This document shows, piece by piece, positions 36,533 to 50,144 of a stretch of 64,000 nt of DNA; position 1 is the stretch's first letter, and each line of letters opens with the position of its first letter. This DNA is from Platycnemis pennipes (Eukaryota > Arthropoda > Insecta > Odonata > Platycnemididae). A program made the position numbers and the translations under genes. The notes under the pieces are model-generated. The model saw nothing but the letters and a program-made list of their open reading frames with translations, ran no database searches and was not told the DNA's origin. The stretch covers positions 32,564,698 through 32,628,697 of the forward strand of contig OW121855.1 in the NCBI GenBank assembly GCA_933228895.1, in the 5' to 3' direction.

Positions 36533-38533
36533 GGAATCAGTGGTGGAAGCAGATGTTAATTGTGTTAAGGCAGCATATATATGCGAGTGTATTTGTGTGT
36601 GATAGTGAAATCAGTGTTCCCCTGGATTATCTTACGAAGATTACCAGACAGCCAAGGAGCAGAAAGCAAGGATGGGAGGTAAATGAGGAAGGACCACACC
36701 AAAGGTAGGGAACTACGTGTCCATCCCATGTAAGCACCTTCTAGATAAATGCCGTAGCCTTTACCCATAAGATAGGGAAGGAAACGTGGTAGGTCGCAAG
36801 ACTAGGAATGATAAAATGAATTAATAGGTAGGTGTGTACGTGGAGGGAGTTGCTCTGTTGGCAGGGTCCTTAAATGGGCGGTAGAGTTCTTCATTCCAGC
36901 AAATATGCTTCTGGTGAAGAAGATGGGTGCACTGACCCAGTATCATGATGCAGACTACAAAATTAAAGAGTGACTTGTTAAGGTGCTAGGGCCCTGTTAA
37001 GGGCGATAGAATGTCGGATTCACATGACTTCATTAAATGGCAAGTGTAGCTGGTTTTGCTGCAAGGTTTTTCGTATAGGGTTAGCATGGAGTAGAGTTTA
37101 GAAATGGCATATGGATGGAGTGTACGCAAATTTATCGTGTAGCATTCCTGAGTGTAACATCTGATCCAATTTGAGCAGCAGGAAGTGACATCATGAAACA
37201 ATGATGGTGGAATCAATCATCAGTTACACGAAGACTTCATGGGTGGCATGACTTAGGTAAGGGGTCATATTTTTGAGTCTGATAGTGCTGTTAAATATTT
37301 ATATTGATGGAGTATTTTCATTCTGCAGATCTACTCATTCGGCAGTAATGCAGTCAAGTGACATTCTACTGGATGGAATCTTGTGTTGAAGTGCTTTTAG
37401 CAGCAGGATTGGAGCAGTGTGAAGTTTGAGGGAAGCAACCGGCATCACGGAAAGGAGGGAGCACAACCATTGGATACCTGGGAAACAAATTGAAGATGCT
37501 GCAGTGACCAGCAGATGAGGTGATATGATGCTAAGGTGTAAAGATAGAGGAGGATGTGCAGAGGGAACAGTAGTAAGTATATCGGTAAGCAAGGAAACCA
37601 GGGTTTCCTCTCGATGCACACACACACACAATGACACACACATTAGGGCCCCCCAACCATGATTTCCTACAGGAGTAAATTTAGGTGGACAGCCTCCTCT
37701 GATTCCTGACTGAAGAATTTGTTGGAGGTCACTCAGATGTCCTTTATTGGAGTGCAGACTAATGGGAGGCTGTTTGAAAATTAGGTAAGGTAGACGTTAA
37801 AGTGATGCGATTGATGAGGTAGAGTGTATACCCTGCACTGGTTCATTAGCCTTTTGCATGCATTTCTTTCCAGTTTCACCATCATCATGCCGAGGACAAG
37901 AGGAAAATGGGGATTCAAGCTTTTTACCTTACAGTGGAGTATGGGCCATCCTATATTTTCAGCTTGGTGTTCAGCAATTGGGAGGAAGTGAAATTTATCG
38001 CAAATTACCTGTACTTAGGAGGACAACCTAGATGATCTAGCTGGTTTCCTATAATTTCAATGGGTAAGTACCTAGTACTAATTTCCCACTGTTATGGATA
38101 TTTCAGTAATTTTTCGATAATCAGTGACAATCATTTCATAGGGTAGGGTATGCAAATATTCATGATTTGTTTTAAGGCTCAGGTAACTCATGTTTTTCGT
38201 GAGTGAAAGGTAAATAACTTAAGTGGTGATTGGGGCATTGGCAAATTTGCCATTAAAGAACAGCACCAAAATAAAACTATAGATGAGGTCAAGGGTTTGA
38301 TTTTTTTAAGGCGTGAAAGGTGTGTGAATGATGCTCATGTTGAAATTTCAGTGGTTGAATTTCTACTGGAGCACTTTTACTTAATAGTCTTTTGGTATAA
38401 AATAGCATTAATGTTTCATTATTTATTTCAGAAGACAGCAGTAATTCAAGATGATGTAATACACCAAATTATGAAGTGTGCTGAACTGATGAAGGAGCAA
38501 TGTGTTAAGCAGACGTGCTGGGGGTCACATGGA
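36533..38533 (+). ncRNA. Candidate spliced noncoding transcript (unit 3)
   Basis: Same architecture. Introns 37257-37328 (72 nt), 37785-37873 (89 nt) and 38064-38431 (368 nt); final exon 38432-38533 followed by GTAAGT. The middle exon is 190 nt instead of 189 because of one extra T, so any reading frame across it is shifted relative to the other units. Confidence 0.5.
37617..37630. repeat. CA microsatellite, 7 repeats (unit 3)
   Basis: Intermediate form of the same CA run. Confidence 0.95.
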
Positions 38534-39007
38534 GTAAGTCAATTATGTCTGAATGTATGTAGTTGTTATAGTGCAGAGAAGGGAGAGTCACATTTTTATT
38601 TCACTGTGTTTTGTAAGATGGGGTGAGAAATCTTGATGTGATTGGCAAGGGGATTTTTTGAAGGGAAATGTGTGAATGTGTAGTTAAGTAGCAATGCATT
38701 TGTTCTGATTCGAAAACAGATCAGTTATTAATTCAGTGGTGGTGCTTTTTGTGGCATTTGACAAAGCATCTTACAAAGTAATGTATGTGAGGGCTATCTC
38801 AGGGTAATTGTGAGACCCTAATTGGTGTAAAAAAAAAGGATAATTTTAGGGTAATTTTGGATTCGTACTTGCTGTACATTTTTGGCATATTCGTATTAAA
38901 ATTGGGAGGTCAAACTCAAGATTTCATAATTTGACAAGATAAATTATATGTTACTTAGTTATGTAATGAAGTCTTACCAATTGGTAATGCATTTACGCCT
39001 GCAGTAC

Positions 39008-39364
39008 TAAACTAAATGAATGTAGTATTTGTGTTCCGAGAGAAAAACCATAAGAGATCAAGGGAGTGCTTGCATTGTGTAATGAGCTCTCCCATTCCAT
39101 GCATATAATATTTGCTCTGGTATATGATCTATGATATCCCTCCCGCATTCCCCCATTGTGTTCCTCAGAAGTACAAGTGTCTGAATCCTTTATTTTGTAA
39201 AGTGAACTTCCACTCCCTGTCAATAAGAATTGTACTCAGCCTTGTTCTTTGAAATCCCTACCACATTCCCTTTCTGTTTCTCTCAGAAGAGCAAGCGAGT
39301 TCATCTGTTGTGTGCAATGAGCCTACCCACTCCCTTTCTATCCAAGCAACTGGTTGTGGAAAAC
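39008..39364. repeat. Block with three related short modules (unit 3)
   Basis: Same block as at 6734-7090 in unit 1. Confidence 0.6.
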
Positions 39365-41493
39365 ATTTGAAGTGAAGGCGAGGAGCAGTGTGATGTAGGA
39401 CAGGATGGCTGTGATGGAGACTGTGAGTAACCAATAAAAAGTTAAGGTGCCATAGGTGGGACTGGCCTTTACAATTTGGAGTGCTTGTAAAGCATAGTTG
39501 AGCACTTAATTTTTTGTATAGAATAAGAATATTTTAAGTGAAGTGTTGAAATTATTTAATAATATTTGTCCAGAAAATTAAAGGTGAGAATTAGAAAGGC
39601 CAAGGGAATTACTTTTAATACGATACAGTTTAGGATTGGCATTGAAAATTTTTAGGAGAATGGTGGTCATCATAGGGAGGTAATGAAGACTAGGAATGGA
39701 TTCAGGCTTAGGCAAAGATGAAGAGAATAAAGAAAACTTAATGGCAGTTAAAGAAGATGGAACAGAATCACGAAATGACTCGGGTAACTGCAGGATGGGG
39801 AGCAATGAGGGACGGCATCTATCTTGCAGTCAACTTATTCCCGAGTTTGAAAGTGAATAAGTTATGTGAAGGGAAGAAGGTACTTGTAATACGATGCAGT
39901 TTCAACATGTTTCACGGATATAAAGCTGCAAGAAGTCGTTTGAATTTTTGTGGAGTTCTGGTATTTGCTTCCAGATGAGGACAATAGAGATCGTAATAGA
40001 GCAACAATGAACATGAGGAATATATTCGGGCATGGGCGAAGATGAAGATAAAAGAAAACTCGATGAATGTTTCCTCAGGAAGAACACGAAGATACTCAGC
40101 ATCACGAAAGAGAGGAGTCGGGTAACTGCAGGATGAGGACCACTGAGGGACGTAATCTATCTGGGAGTCGACTTGCTACTGAGTAATGCGCAGCAAAAGA
40201 GGATAATAGCTCTTGTAAAGCATTTGGGCAATATGGATACATATAGTGTCAATAGAAGGAAGACAGCCTGGATTGGTTGAAGACCTCCATTTGCTTCAGG
40301 GTGTGAACAATGAAAAGAGCTTCGATAAGATGTTTTTTGCTGAGATATTTCAGAAGACAAGAAATTTTTTCAGGAGAAACTGAAGCAATGAAGATGAACA
40401 CTGTATGGTATATGTATCAGCCTCCATGAAGACTTCCGAGTTATCTTCGAGGATGAGGTGTAATGGCTAAGGTGTTACAGCTATATCCATTCCTGAAGAG
40501 AGGAATCTGGAGGGCAGCATTGATGCCGAGGAAAGGGATCGGCTTCGTAGGAAATCGAAGAATTGGAGAAGAAGTGAAGAATGTATGGGTGAAGCACTCA
40601 GCCTACCATGAAGTTTAGATTCGGAATGTAAAACAAAATGAAACCTGTGGAAGAAGCTATAACAGCCTTATGATGTACCTATTTCCGGGTGTAGTATGAG
40701 GTAATGGAGAGTTACAGTGTAAGTATTCCACATATGTTGAAGACGAAGGGTGACAGGTAAATGAGGCCTGGTAACAGTCGAAGAAATCTTCGCTTCCATT
40801 CAGGATGATCAACATTTGTTATGGGAAGAAGATAACGGGAGGACTGTAGGTATAGAGGTGGAAATGAAGTTTGAAAGCAAGATGATATTGGAGTGTAGAG
40901 TGGAAAAGTTAATACTGCAGGGTGCAATTTGATCTCTAAGAGGCAGATCTGTGATTGCCAAAGGATGTAAACTTAAGAATAATGGCATCAATACTGGACA
41001 TGAAGAAAAATTGATAAGAGTTTATACATCAATGAAGGGAGGATACATGATGACATGAACTTGTAGCGGGGAAATAATGCATCCTCTGGTGAAGATCACT
41101 ATATTCATGCAAGGAGGTAAGACGATGATGGTCTTGCCACACTGAAATCATTCCGGGATGAATATTAATCCATGGGGGAGAGCATGAGAATGATGGAATT
41201 GGACTAAGCTGAAATAAAGCCATGTAGCAGAGGAAGACGATAAAGAACTTTAAAACCCTGGCATCATCGTCTGTGGAAGACCAACAGAGTATGCCGTTCC
41301 TTAGTGGATAGTGGGATTCACATCGGATGATAGCATTACTCACATGAGGAAGAAAGAGAGGAAGGGAATGAAGCAGATGACACAAGTACTAATGCTACGT
41401 TGAAGATGATGGTCGAATGGAAGGGCCGACAATGGCATACTGGAGTACATGTATTTGGTAAGGGAAGAGATGAGACGCATGAATCACTGAAGA

Positions 41494-41953
41494 ATGAAGG
41501 ATGGGAAAGAAGCAAATTACCGAATATTGACAAAATAGCGTCAAGAGAAAACGGTCCATGTGGTGGCGTTGTGATAGGAGAAATTAGATGATAAGATAAG
41601 ACAAAATCTCCTATCAATTGAGTCTCTACGATTAGAACTACTCAGGGCACTACCTAATCAGAGCAGAGGGCAGCATAGATGTCGGAGATGAAGTTTGGAG
41701 GAATAGCAAAACGTAGGGAAGTAGCGTTCATTGAAGGAATGATTCACGGAGAAAGTTTATGGGATTGATAAAAAAGGAGAGGAGTCGTCATCATTTAAGT
41801 ATGAATGACGGGAAAGAAGTGAGGTACTGGACACTAACCTAATAGCTTCAAGAGAAAACCGTCCATGTAGTGGCTGTATAAAATAAGAAATTAGACCATA
41901 AGATATGCCAAAATCTTCCATCCATTGAGGCTCTATGATCAGAATTACTCGAT
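41494..41953. repeat. Imperfect direct repeat, 307-bp offset (unit 3)
   Basis: Same pair as at 9221 in unit 1. Deleted from unit 4. Confidence 0.75.
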
Positions 41954-42493
41954 TCCAGAATTCTTCATGGATAGATGGATCCTTGAGCCTCAAAATTAAG
42001 ACAATGAATAAGGCCATTGATGTGAAGAAGTTATTAAAGGAAATTACATTGTGTATTGAGCCATGGATAAAACTTCAATCAACCTCTAAAGAAAAGTGAT
42101 ATGCTATGCATCTACTGAAATATATCCTTTTAGAGGTGAGGAGAGTTCAGCCTACTAAGTTACCAGCAAAAAAGAAGAAAGGAAACAACCGGAGCTTTCA
42201 GTATCATACAAAGGAGCAAGTTGTGAGAATTTCTGAAAAAAATTATCAAAAGAAAGGAAATCAACGAAAAAAATGAAACCAAGAAAAAAAGCCGTGGAGG
42301 GAGGATACAGGCTAGCATGAAATTGAAGAAAGCTGGAGGTACACGTGGGAGAATAACGAAGATGAGTGAATTTCTTCAATCACTCACAAGACGACTGGAA
42401 TGAGGAACTGGACATCAGAGGAAAAAGGAATCATCACTGTCAAAAATTGGAGTGTAAGAGGAGAGGACATGAGATTGAAAGTGTTGGAGAAAG

Positions 42494-42537
42494 GTAAGCC
42501 TTAAAGGGAAAAAAGTCTACTAACCATTTTATTGCAG
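42494..42537 (+). other. Candidate 44-nt minimal intron (unit 3)
   Basis: Identical in all signals to the copy at 10221 in unit 1. Deleted from unit 4. Confidence 0.4.
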
Positions 42538-43280
42538 AGTGAAGGGCTGTCATTTTCTACTGGTGCAGAATGTTTTTAGTATGGCAATGATATAGTTTTA
42601 AGAAGCTTCATTAATAGTGAAATGGGAGTACATTTTCTTGGGAAATAAAAACTATGCATTGGGAACAACATCAAAATGTAGTAACGGGAATTATCTCGAG
42701 AAAAAGGAATAACTGGAGTATTGATTGAAAGCAGTACTCTGGTATGAGTGAAGCCAATGAATTGATCATGAAGATAAATGGAATAAAAAAATTAATTTAT
42801 TGGCCTCCGTACATAGTTGTGGGGAGATAGGTTATCCAATGAAATGACGGAGAATTGAGTCAACTTTAGGAAGATTTGTAGGACTCTCTAATGGTTGAAT
42901 GCAAAATAGTTTTTCCTATTATTTTTGAAATCAGCCTGTGATTGCGTGAAAAACGGAAATTGATTTTCTTTTTATTGAAAGAGATGACGACTGCATTGTG
43001 TAGAGTGGAGTTCACTCAAAGGCAAAAGATAATGACAAAGGAAGTAAACTGTGGTCAGTGGAAAATAAAAAGAATAAGAGTGGAATCAGCGTTCATCAAG
43101 TACGTTAAATTGGAGGAAAGCTGTGACAGGAGATATTGCATTGATATTGTATGCAGGTACTCGTTTCCGATGAAGACTCAAAAAGCACAATGAAGACGAG
43201 GAGTGAGCTACCTGGCCCATCCCTTCTATTTCTGTCCTTATATCTTTCCTGCTGGTCTGGAGTACCTATTAGTGCGGAAG

Positions 43281-43889
43281 ACTTAAATACCCATTGTAGT
43301 GAGCTGCGATTATTGAATAAAAATTTTGAGATACCTGAGGACTGGAGATGGCGTAGTGGCAGTATGGTTCCATAAATAGTTATGAAAAATTTTCCTTTGT
43401 ATATGAAACAATCGACTGGTATTGGAATGTTAAGTGCATAAGGATTATACGTCAGATTCTCTTCAATGCCATGGAAAAGGATGTTCATTCCGGAGGGTGT
43501 GGATAGCAATGGTAGAGCGCATTAGATAAGCAGGCGAAACCGGGAGACCAAGCAAGAGAATGGGCGGAATGATTATGATTTAGACGGGACTTAAACAACC
43601 ATTGTAATGAGCTGTGATTATTGATAGATAATTTAGAAATACCCGAAGACCAAATATGGCATAGTGGCAGCATGGTTCCATAACCAGTTAAGAAGATATT
43701 TCCTAAGGATATGAAACAATCAAATGGATTTGGAATGTTAAGTGCACAAGGATTATCTGGCATGTTCTCTTCAATACCATTGAAAAGGATTTTCATTTCA
43801 GAGGGTGTGGCTAGCAATGGAAGAGCACCTTAGATAAGCAGGAGAGCCCCGGGAGACCAAGCAAGAGAATGGGCGGAATGATTATGATA
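43281..43889. repeat. 308-bp direct duplication, two copies (unit 3)
   Basis: Copies start at 43281 and 43589. Nearly identical to the pair in unit 1, unlike unit 2 which lies between them. Confidence 0.9.
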
Positions 43890-45522
43890 TAGAAAGAGAA
43901 GATAATGAAAAGGAGTGGCATCAATTCATAAACACGAATAATTTATAAAAGGATGTGAACAACAATTTGAACAGGCAGTATATGGTGATCAGTCGACGGC
44001 AGCTTTGATAATAGAAAATATTCCTAAGAAAGTAGAAAGTGCAGGGAAAACGAGGAAAAATAACACCTGACTCCACCGGGGAACGATGAAGTAATGAAGG
44101 AAGAAATCGGAAACTGGATTTAATCGACAATGTGGATTTAATCTGCAATGAAGACTTACTCTGACGTCGGATAGCTTGATAAGGCAGATGTGTAATGTGA
44201 GGAGAACCATTTAGGAATTGAATCATTACATTGGATATGATCGGAGAAGTAAAGACTTGAGAAGAGAAGCAACGAAAGATATGGGCTACATTTAAACAGA
44301 CGAGGTTTCCAGGAGCTCCATGAATGCCTGTTGAAGATTGTGACATGCTGTACGATGAGGACCATTGGAAGAAAAGAATTTCTCGGAAAAATGTGAAACG
44401 AGTAGGAAAATAATGAACCTATGAACCTGTGCTATGCAGACACATTGGGGAGAAAAATAACACTGTGAAGAAAATTCCCCCATTGAAGAACTGTGGCTCC
44501 AATGAAGTCTGGGTCGACTAAATATGAAAAAAGCTGAGAAAATCCTTCCGTTCAGCACCTTGCATAGCAATTTATATCAGAATTACCTGCCAAGGATGGT
44601 ATAGATGCCAACAGTAAGGAAAACCATCTGAGAGTACTTAAGAAATGAATGATCAGCAGGGAAAGATACTAGGACTACAAGACACAGGACAAGCATGGGG
44701 ATGATTGAGCAAGTCAATTTGAGGGAAAACAGTGAGGAGAACTTAAATTGCATGCTGGAAGATTTAAACTTCGGAAGACACGACAAATATCTGGATGTCA
44801 TCAGTATGGGAGAAGAGGAGTCTTTGCATGGAGAAATGTGAAGTGATGAAGAGAAATGAACTAGAAAAAATATTAGCATAGCAAGAATACAAGCTACGAA
44901 GAGCAGGAATGACATGACTTTGCGGATACGCACAGTATTTCAGTGTCAAGCAAAGGGCCAGGGGACACTATAGTGAAATTAGGATATATCCATCACGGGA
45001 AGTACGAAGCGATAAAGAATATTGGCCGAGGAAAGAAGACTGAAGAGAATAAAGAATGGGTCAAATGGCACTGGAGGTCTATATTGACAATGTTGCAAGT
45101 ATTCTACGTGAGCAGGTATGAAGTATTGATGAGTGGCAATGAATAGACTATCTCAGGCTCCAATAGGGCACAGGATTAATGACAGGAGGCATGGCCCTAT
45201 TTTGCAGATGAGAGGAGCTCTTCGATGCATGCCTAGAAAATCGTGGTACTTTGTGCGATGGGGACTATTAGAAGATATACATATTCAACACCAGCAAAAA
45301 GGAATCATCATGGTGAAACGTGAGGGATGAATAAAAACATGTGGGTGAAAGGATCGAGTTATGATAAGGAACTATATTCAAGCAGGGAATAGTGTGCCAA
45401 ACACGAGGACTTGAGGAGCCATTCCATTGCCCACTGAAATACTTGAATAAGTGAGAGGATGAAGACTAGTGAGATATGCCAATATTTTGGTTGCTCGGGT
45501 TCACTATGGATAATTCATCAGT

Positions 45523-46578
45523 CATTGTAGGACACTCCAATTCCTTTCAGAATTCCAATCCACGTTGTCAACAGCCTTATCTAAATCCACAAATGCAATG
45601 AAAGTTGGTTTTCCCTACTTCACTCTTTTCTGTATTAGCAGCCTAAGAGCCAATATTGCTTCTTCAGTTCCCTTACATTTCCTGAATCCCAATTCATCTT
45701 CATCCAGGAACTCCTAAGCTCTTCCCTCTATTCTTCTGTAGATGATCCTTGTCAATATCTTTGATGCCTATGTTGTCAGGCTTATTGTCCTAAAATGCAC
45801 ACATTTCTCTGCTCTCTTCTTTTTGTGAATAGGAATAAATATGTTTTTCTCAAAGCCCCTGGGTATTTCATGTCTCAGATGGTTTTATACAGTAGGGTTA
45901 ATTTCTTATCTGCTACATTTTTAATTAGTCCTGCAGCATTATCATCAATTCCAGAAGCCTTATGCATGAGAAGGTCCCTTTCTGCGTCAAATTCCTAATT
46001 AATATCGATGTTCCCATATTATCCACTTTGACTTTGCTTTCCTCTTCGATCACTTTGGTGCTGGTTTCTGTTGTACAACTTTTCCCAATATTCTTTTCAT
46101 CACTAACTGTGTCTTCTTTTTCAATCAAAAGTTCTCCATTCTTGTCCCTTATGGCATTGCATAATGTGCTCTGCTCTTTAAAGTGGTTCCTCACTATCTT
46201 ATAGGCAGCTTCCACATTTCCAAAATAAAATGTGGTCTATTTGAAATCTTCTGTCTCCTGGCATTTTGCACGTGTACCTTCTTCTGTTGTGGTTTTTAAA
46301 GAATGTGTTGGCAACCACTATATTATGCTGTGTGCAGAACTCCATTAGTCTTTTTCTTTCATTACCCATCCATATTTCTCAGTTATTCCTCCAACTAGAC
46401 CTTTGCCGAGGACCTCGTTCCAATTTCTCAAAATAATTAGGATTTCATCTCCTGTTACTAGTCTTATGACTTCCGTGATATCTTCATAGTTGTCTTTCAA
46501 CTCCTGCATCTTCATCTAACAGTGAAGGGTAGGCAGAGAAGAAGGATTCTGTCCACAAAGGAGAGGTTTTCTGAAGCA
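45523..46578 (-). pseudogene. LINE fragment, minus strand (unit 3)
   Basis: Same fragment. It shares IRDKNGELL with unit 2. An additional base near 46498 (GTCTTTCAACTCC) shifts the frame at the upstream end. Completely deleted from unit 4. Confidence 0.88.
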
Positions 46579-46999
46579 TGCGATGTAAGTTGAATACGAA
46601 GACCGAATAAAAAGTAAAGGTTTAAGAAGAAATACAAGTAGGATAATCATATGTAGTAGTAATAGGCCAATGGATAGAATTGGTACCACAGAAAAGAAAA
46701 ATCATCGTTGAAGAATGAGACGCAGGTGTAAAGCGGCTTTGGGCTGGACGTTGAGAGCATATAGTGACAGGAAAAGGATGGGGGGCAAAGGAGATGTTCG
46801 GGACTATTCAACCCACTTCATTAGATAGCGATACGCTCTTGGATGAGAAGTACTGCAATGTCTCATATTCACACGAGATACGACTTCAAATAAAACAAGA
46901 GTTTAAAAAGGTTTGAGAGGCAATACAGGTAGGATAATCATACGCAGAAGGATGAGGCCAATGGATAGAATCTATACCACAGAATAGAGAACATCATCA

Positions 47000-47602
47000 T
47001 TGGATCACTTCGGAGAAAGGAAACCAAGATGCCAAAACATCAGAGATTTGGATAAGAAACTGCTAATGGAAGAGAGAGAAATCAGCAATAGATGTAAAAA
47101 GTATATTGAAGAGCTATACCGAGGTCTGATACCCCTAGGAGAAGCATTCACAAAGGACCAGAACCAAGTGGAGGAATACAACCGTGGTCCAGCAATACTA
47201 AGAAGCAAATTCAAGAGAGCAATAAGATACCTGAAGACTGGAATGGCGCACAGAGAAGATAAAATCAGCGGAGAAGATATCAATGCACTTGGTGAAAAAG
47301 CGCAAGATGCACTCTATGTAATAATCCAAGATTGCTACAAATCCTGAAATCTGCCAGAAGACTTTAAGAGGAGCTCAGTGGTGACCATAATGAAGAGGGC
47401 AAGAGCTAAGAAATGCAAGGAGCATTGAGCCTTGAGTCTAGTGTCACATACCTCCAAAATCCTTACTTGGACTTACTTGGGCAGAAGAATTGAAGGAAAA
47501 ATCAAAGAAAACCTGTAAGAAAACCAATTTGGATTTAGGAAGAATAGGGGGGCTAGAGATGCAATTCAATGCCTGAGACTACTGGTACAGCACATTGAGA
47601 GG
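47000..47602 (+). pseudogene. LINE fragment, plus strand (unit 3)
   Basis: Same RT fragment, with small changes near 47549 (AGGGGGGCTAGAGATG) and 47569. Confidence 0.87.
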
Positions 47603-50038
47603 ATAATATGATGATATAGTGACTGGAGAAGGATGGTCAGCAAAGGTGATATGCGTAACTATTCAACCCACTACATGAGAATGCGATATGCTCTTCGAAT
47701 GAAGTGGAGGGATGGGCTTAGGTACCGATAAAAATTTGATGCAATGGATGAAGATGAGAGCTTCTAACCTGGGTAGGACAAATATTAATTTTCTTAGGAG
47801 AATGCGATATCCTGGAAGATGGGACCGTCAACGGAGGTAAGGAATCCATTGTCTGCGAAATACGAAGAAATAAAGAGGAGTGAAGGGAGGAAGATGAGGA
47901 GCGTGAGAGAATGCGGTGTTGTTGAAGCTGTTTCACTTCAGAGTGAAAGTCAGGACATGCTGCAAAATGAGTATCAGCGAAGGACGAAAATAAATTCAGA
48001 ACGAAATTGTCATGGAAGAGCAAACATATGCATGAAGAACAGCCTCGGTGTGATTAAATCACTAACTAAGATCAGGAGTGCAAAAAGAGTTAAGGACCTA
48101 AGTGGAAGAGGTTTTCAAGAGCCTAATGAAGTATACCTTCCTGCTGCTGGATGAAAACCAGTGATTGGCATCAAAACTATAGAAGAAGAATCATTGGATA
48201 TGAAAATGAAGGAAATGAAAGGGATGGGTGGTGGGAAGCATTTAAAATATTCTGAAGAAAAGAAATAAGCTAGGAAGATGTGAAGGTCATCCAATGCTGC
48301 GTACCGTGCTTCATCACCAAGTGGAGGACAAGTGCAACAGGGTGAGGACCACTGAATGGCAGTATCGATATTCGATCAAGCATTCATTGGTGGAACATTG
48401 GTGGAATTTTATTGGTGTATGCTGAAGATGAGAGGAAAATGCCAAGAGTCAAGGGAAAATGTAAGGAACAGAAGAAAAGACCCTGGGTGCCTTTTATATT
48501 TCTCGTGGACAAATTTGATACCGGAGAAGAGGAAACGTAGCCATAAAAGCAGGCATGGGAAAGAATTGGTTTCACAGAGAAGAGAAATCAGTAATAAATG
48601 AAGATGAGGTGTCCTTTTGGGCTAAGATGAAGACAAGAAGCGGTATTGAATGCGAAAAACGTAGGGTATGTCTGCCATGAGCAATGTCATCTCTGATTAC
48701 AGTACCAAGATATTGGTCAGGAAGAGGACCGAAGACATGGATACCACGGATGAGGAATTGTTTCCAGAGGGAATAAACACCATGAACAGAAGGTAGTGAA
48801 AGAAGACCTAGGTCAACGATGAAGAAAAACAGAAGAAGGTGAGGTGCAGTAACATGGACAGCCAGGATCTCTTAGAACCCTACTTTGGACGACCGGGTCA
48901 CGCCGCAGGATACGGACTGAAGACAGAAGGCATGATGATAAAGAGGAATCAATGCTAAAGAAAAATGAAGAAATCAACAAGTGCAGTTATTTGGAGGAAA
49001 GGAGAAGTGATGGAAGAAATGAAATTATGAGAATGGATGGAAGAGGGGTGTGACTGTGTTGGACACAGCTCCATATAACGAAAAGGATTGTCTCACGAAT
49101 TGGATAGGAAATGATGAAGCTAAATGGAGGTCTTCACTGGCCAAGAGAAGGATTTGAATAGGGTATGAACATCATCACATTGCCAGGTAGAAGTCCGGCT
49201 TGAATGAAGATGGAAAGTGACATTAAGAGGAAGGTAATGAGGGTGAGAAGAATCGTACTATGTATCTTCTTTTGTAAGATGGGGAACAATATGATGTGGA
49301 GCAGTGGATGACTCTGGCCATAACAAGAGGAAGCTACCGTGATGATAATTATAGATTCACAGAATAGTTACAGAGTCAATGATAAGGGAGACGAAGAGCC
49401 ATATTTTTTTATTGATTCCCTGTTTTTTGTGGACATAACTCAATAATTCTTTGGGTACCTCTTTATTAGGTACATTGCAATCAGGGACAGGGAGGAAATG
49501 ATGGGAAGAAATGGTGCTGGGTGAATTAATCAATTGTTCGAAGAAGAATCGAGTTTTATGAATAGTGATTGGAGAAAGAGACTCAACATTGCAAGTTCTC
49601 AGTGAAGATATGATGAACATACATCATAGTAGATGCAGAAAAATAATTCCACAGTGTAGGGTATGTGATGGATTTGTGGAAGGATATATTCTGTTTTGGT
49701 CTGCAAGATATGAAGCAAGAAGCACATTCATAATCAATGATCCATAAGGATTGGAAGAAATGGGTGGGCACATACAATGAAGACAAACATGTTGCATGTG
49801 GATTCACATTCAAATTATGTAATATCATCCATTTTCTCAAAAAAATGCTTGTGTTGTACTGATCGTTGTTATGTAAGTGTTGTTGTATGCATTATAGAAT
49901 TCACAATTTTTGAATGTGGTTGATTGAAAGATAAAATGTTATGATGAGGTATTTGTATTTTTATCATAATCTACAAACCAGTTTTTGTAACTCATGTTGA
50001 TGGGAATATTTGATGTAACCTTCAGCTGCTATGAGTGG

Positions 50039-50144
50039 TCTGTTAGTATTTGTATGAGGGCGTGTATTGGAAGCATGTATAGGGAGTATAGTCTGTTAGT
50101 ATTTGTATGAGGGCATGTATTGGAAGCTTGTACAGGGAGTTAAC
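50039..50144. repeat. 53-bp tandem duplication (unit 4)
   Basis: Same dimer in unit 4, with one substitution (GAAGCTTGT) in the second copy. Confidence 0.93.

Larger units (their letters stand above)
32273..48570. repeat. Macrosatellite unit 3 (16298 bp)
   Basis: Third tandem unit, collinear with units 1 and 2. Its variants are a mosaic: it shares the two-copy 308-bp duplication and nearby variants with unit 1, the CTTGCAGTCAAC variant near 39825 with unit 2, and several variants in its first 2 kb (for example near 33115, 33255 and 34028) with unit 4. One extra T near 37925 shifts the frame of a small open frame that exists in the other units, which argues that this frame is not translated. 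Confidence 0.95.
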
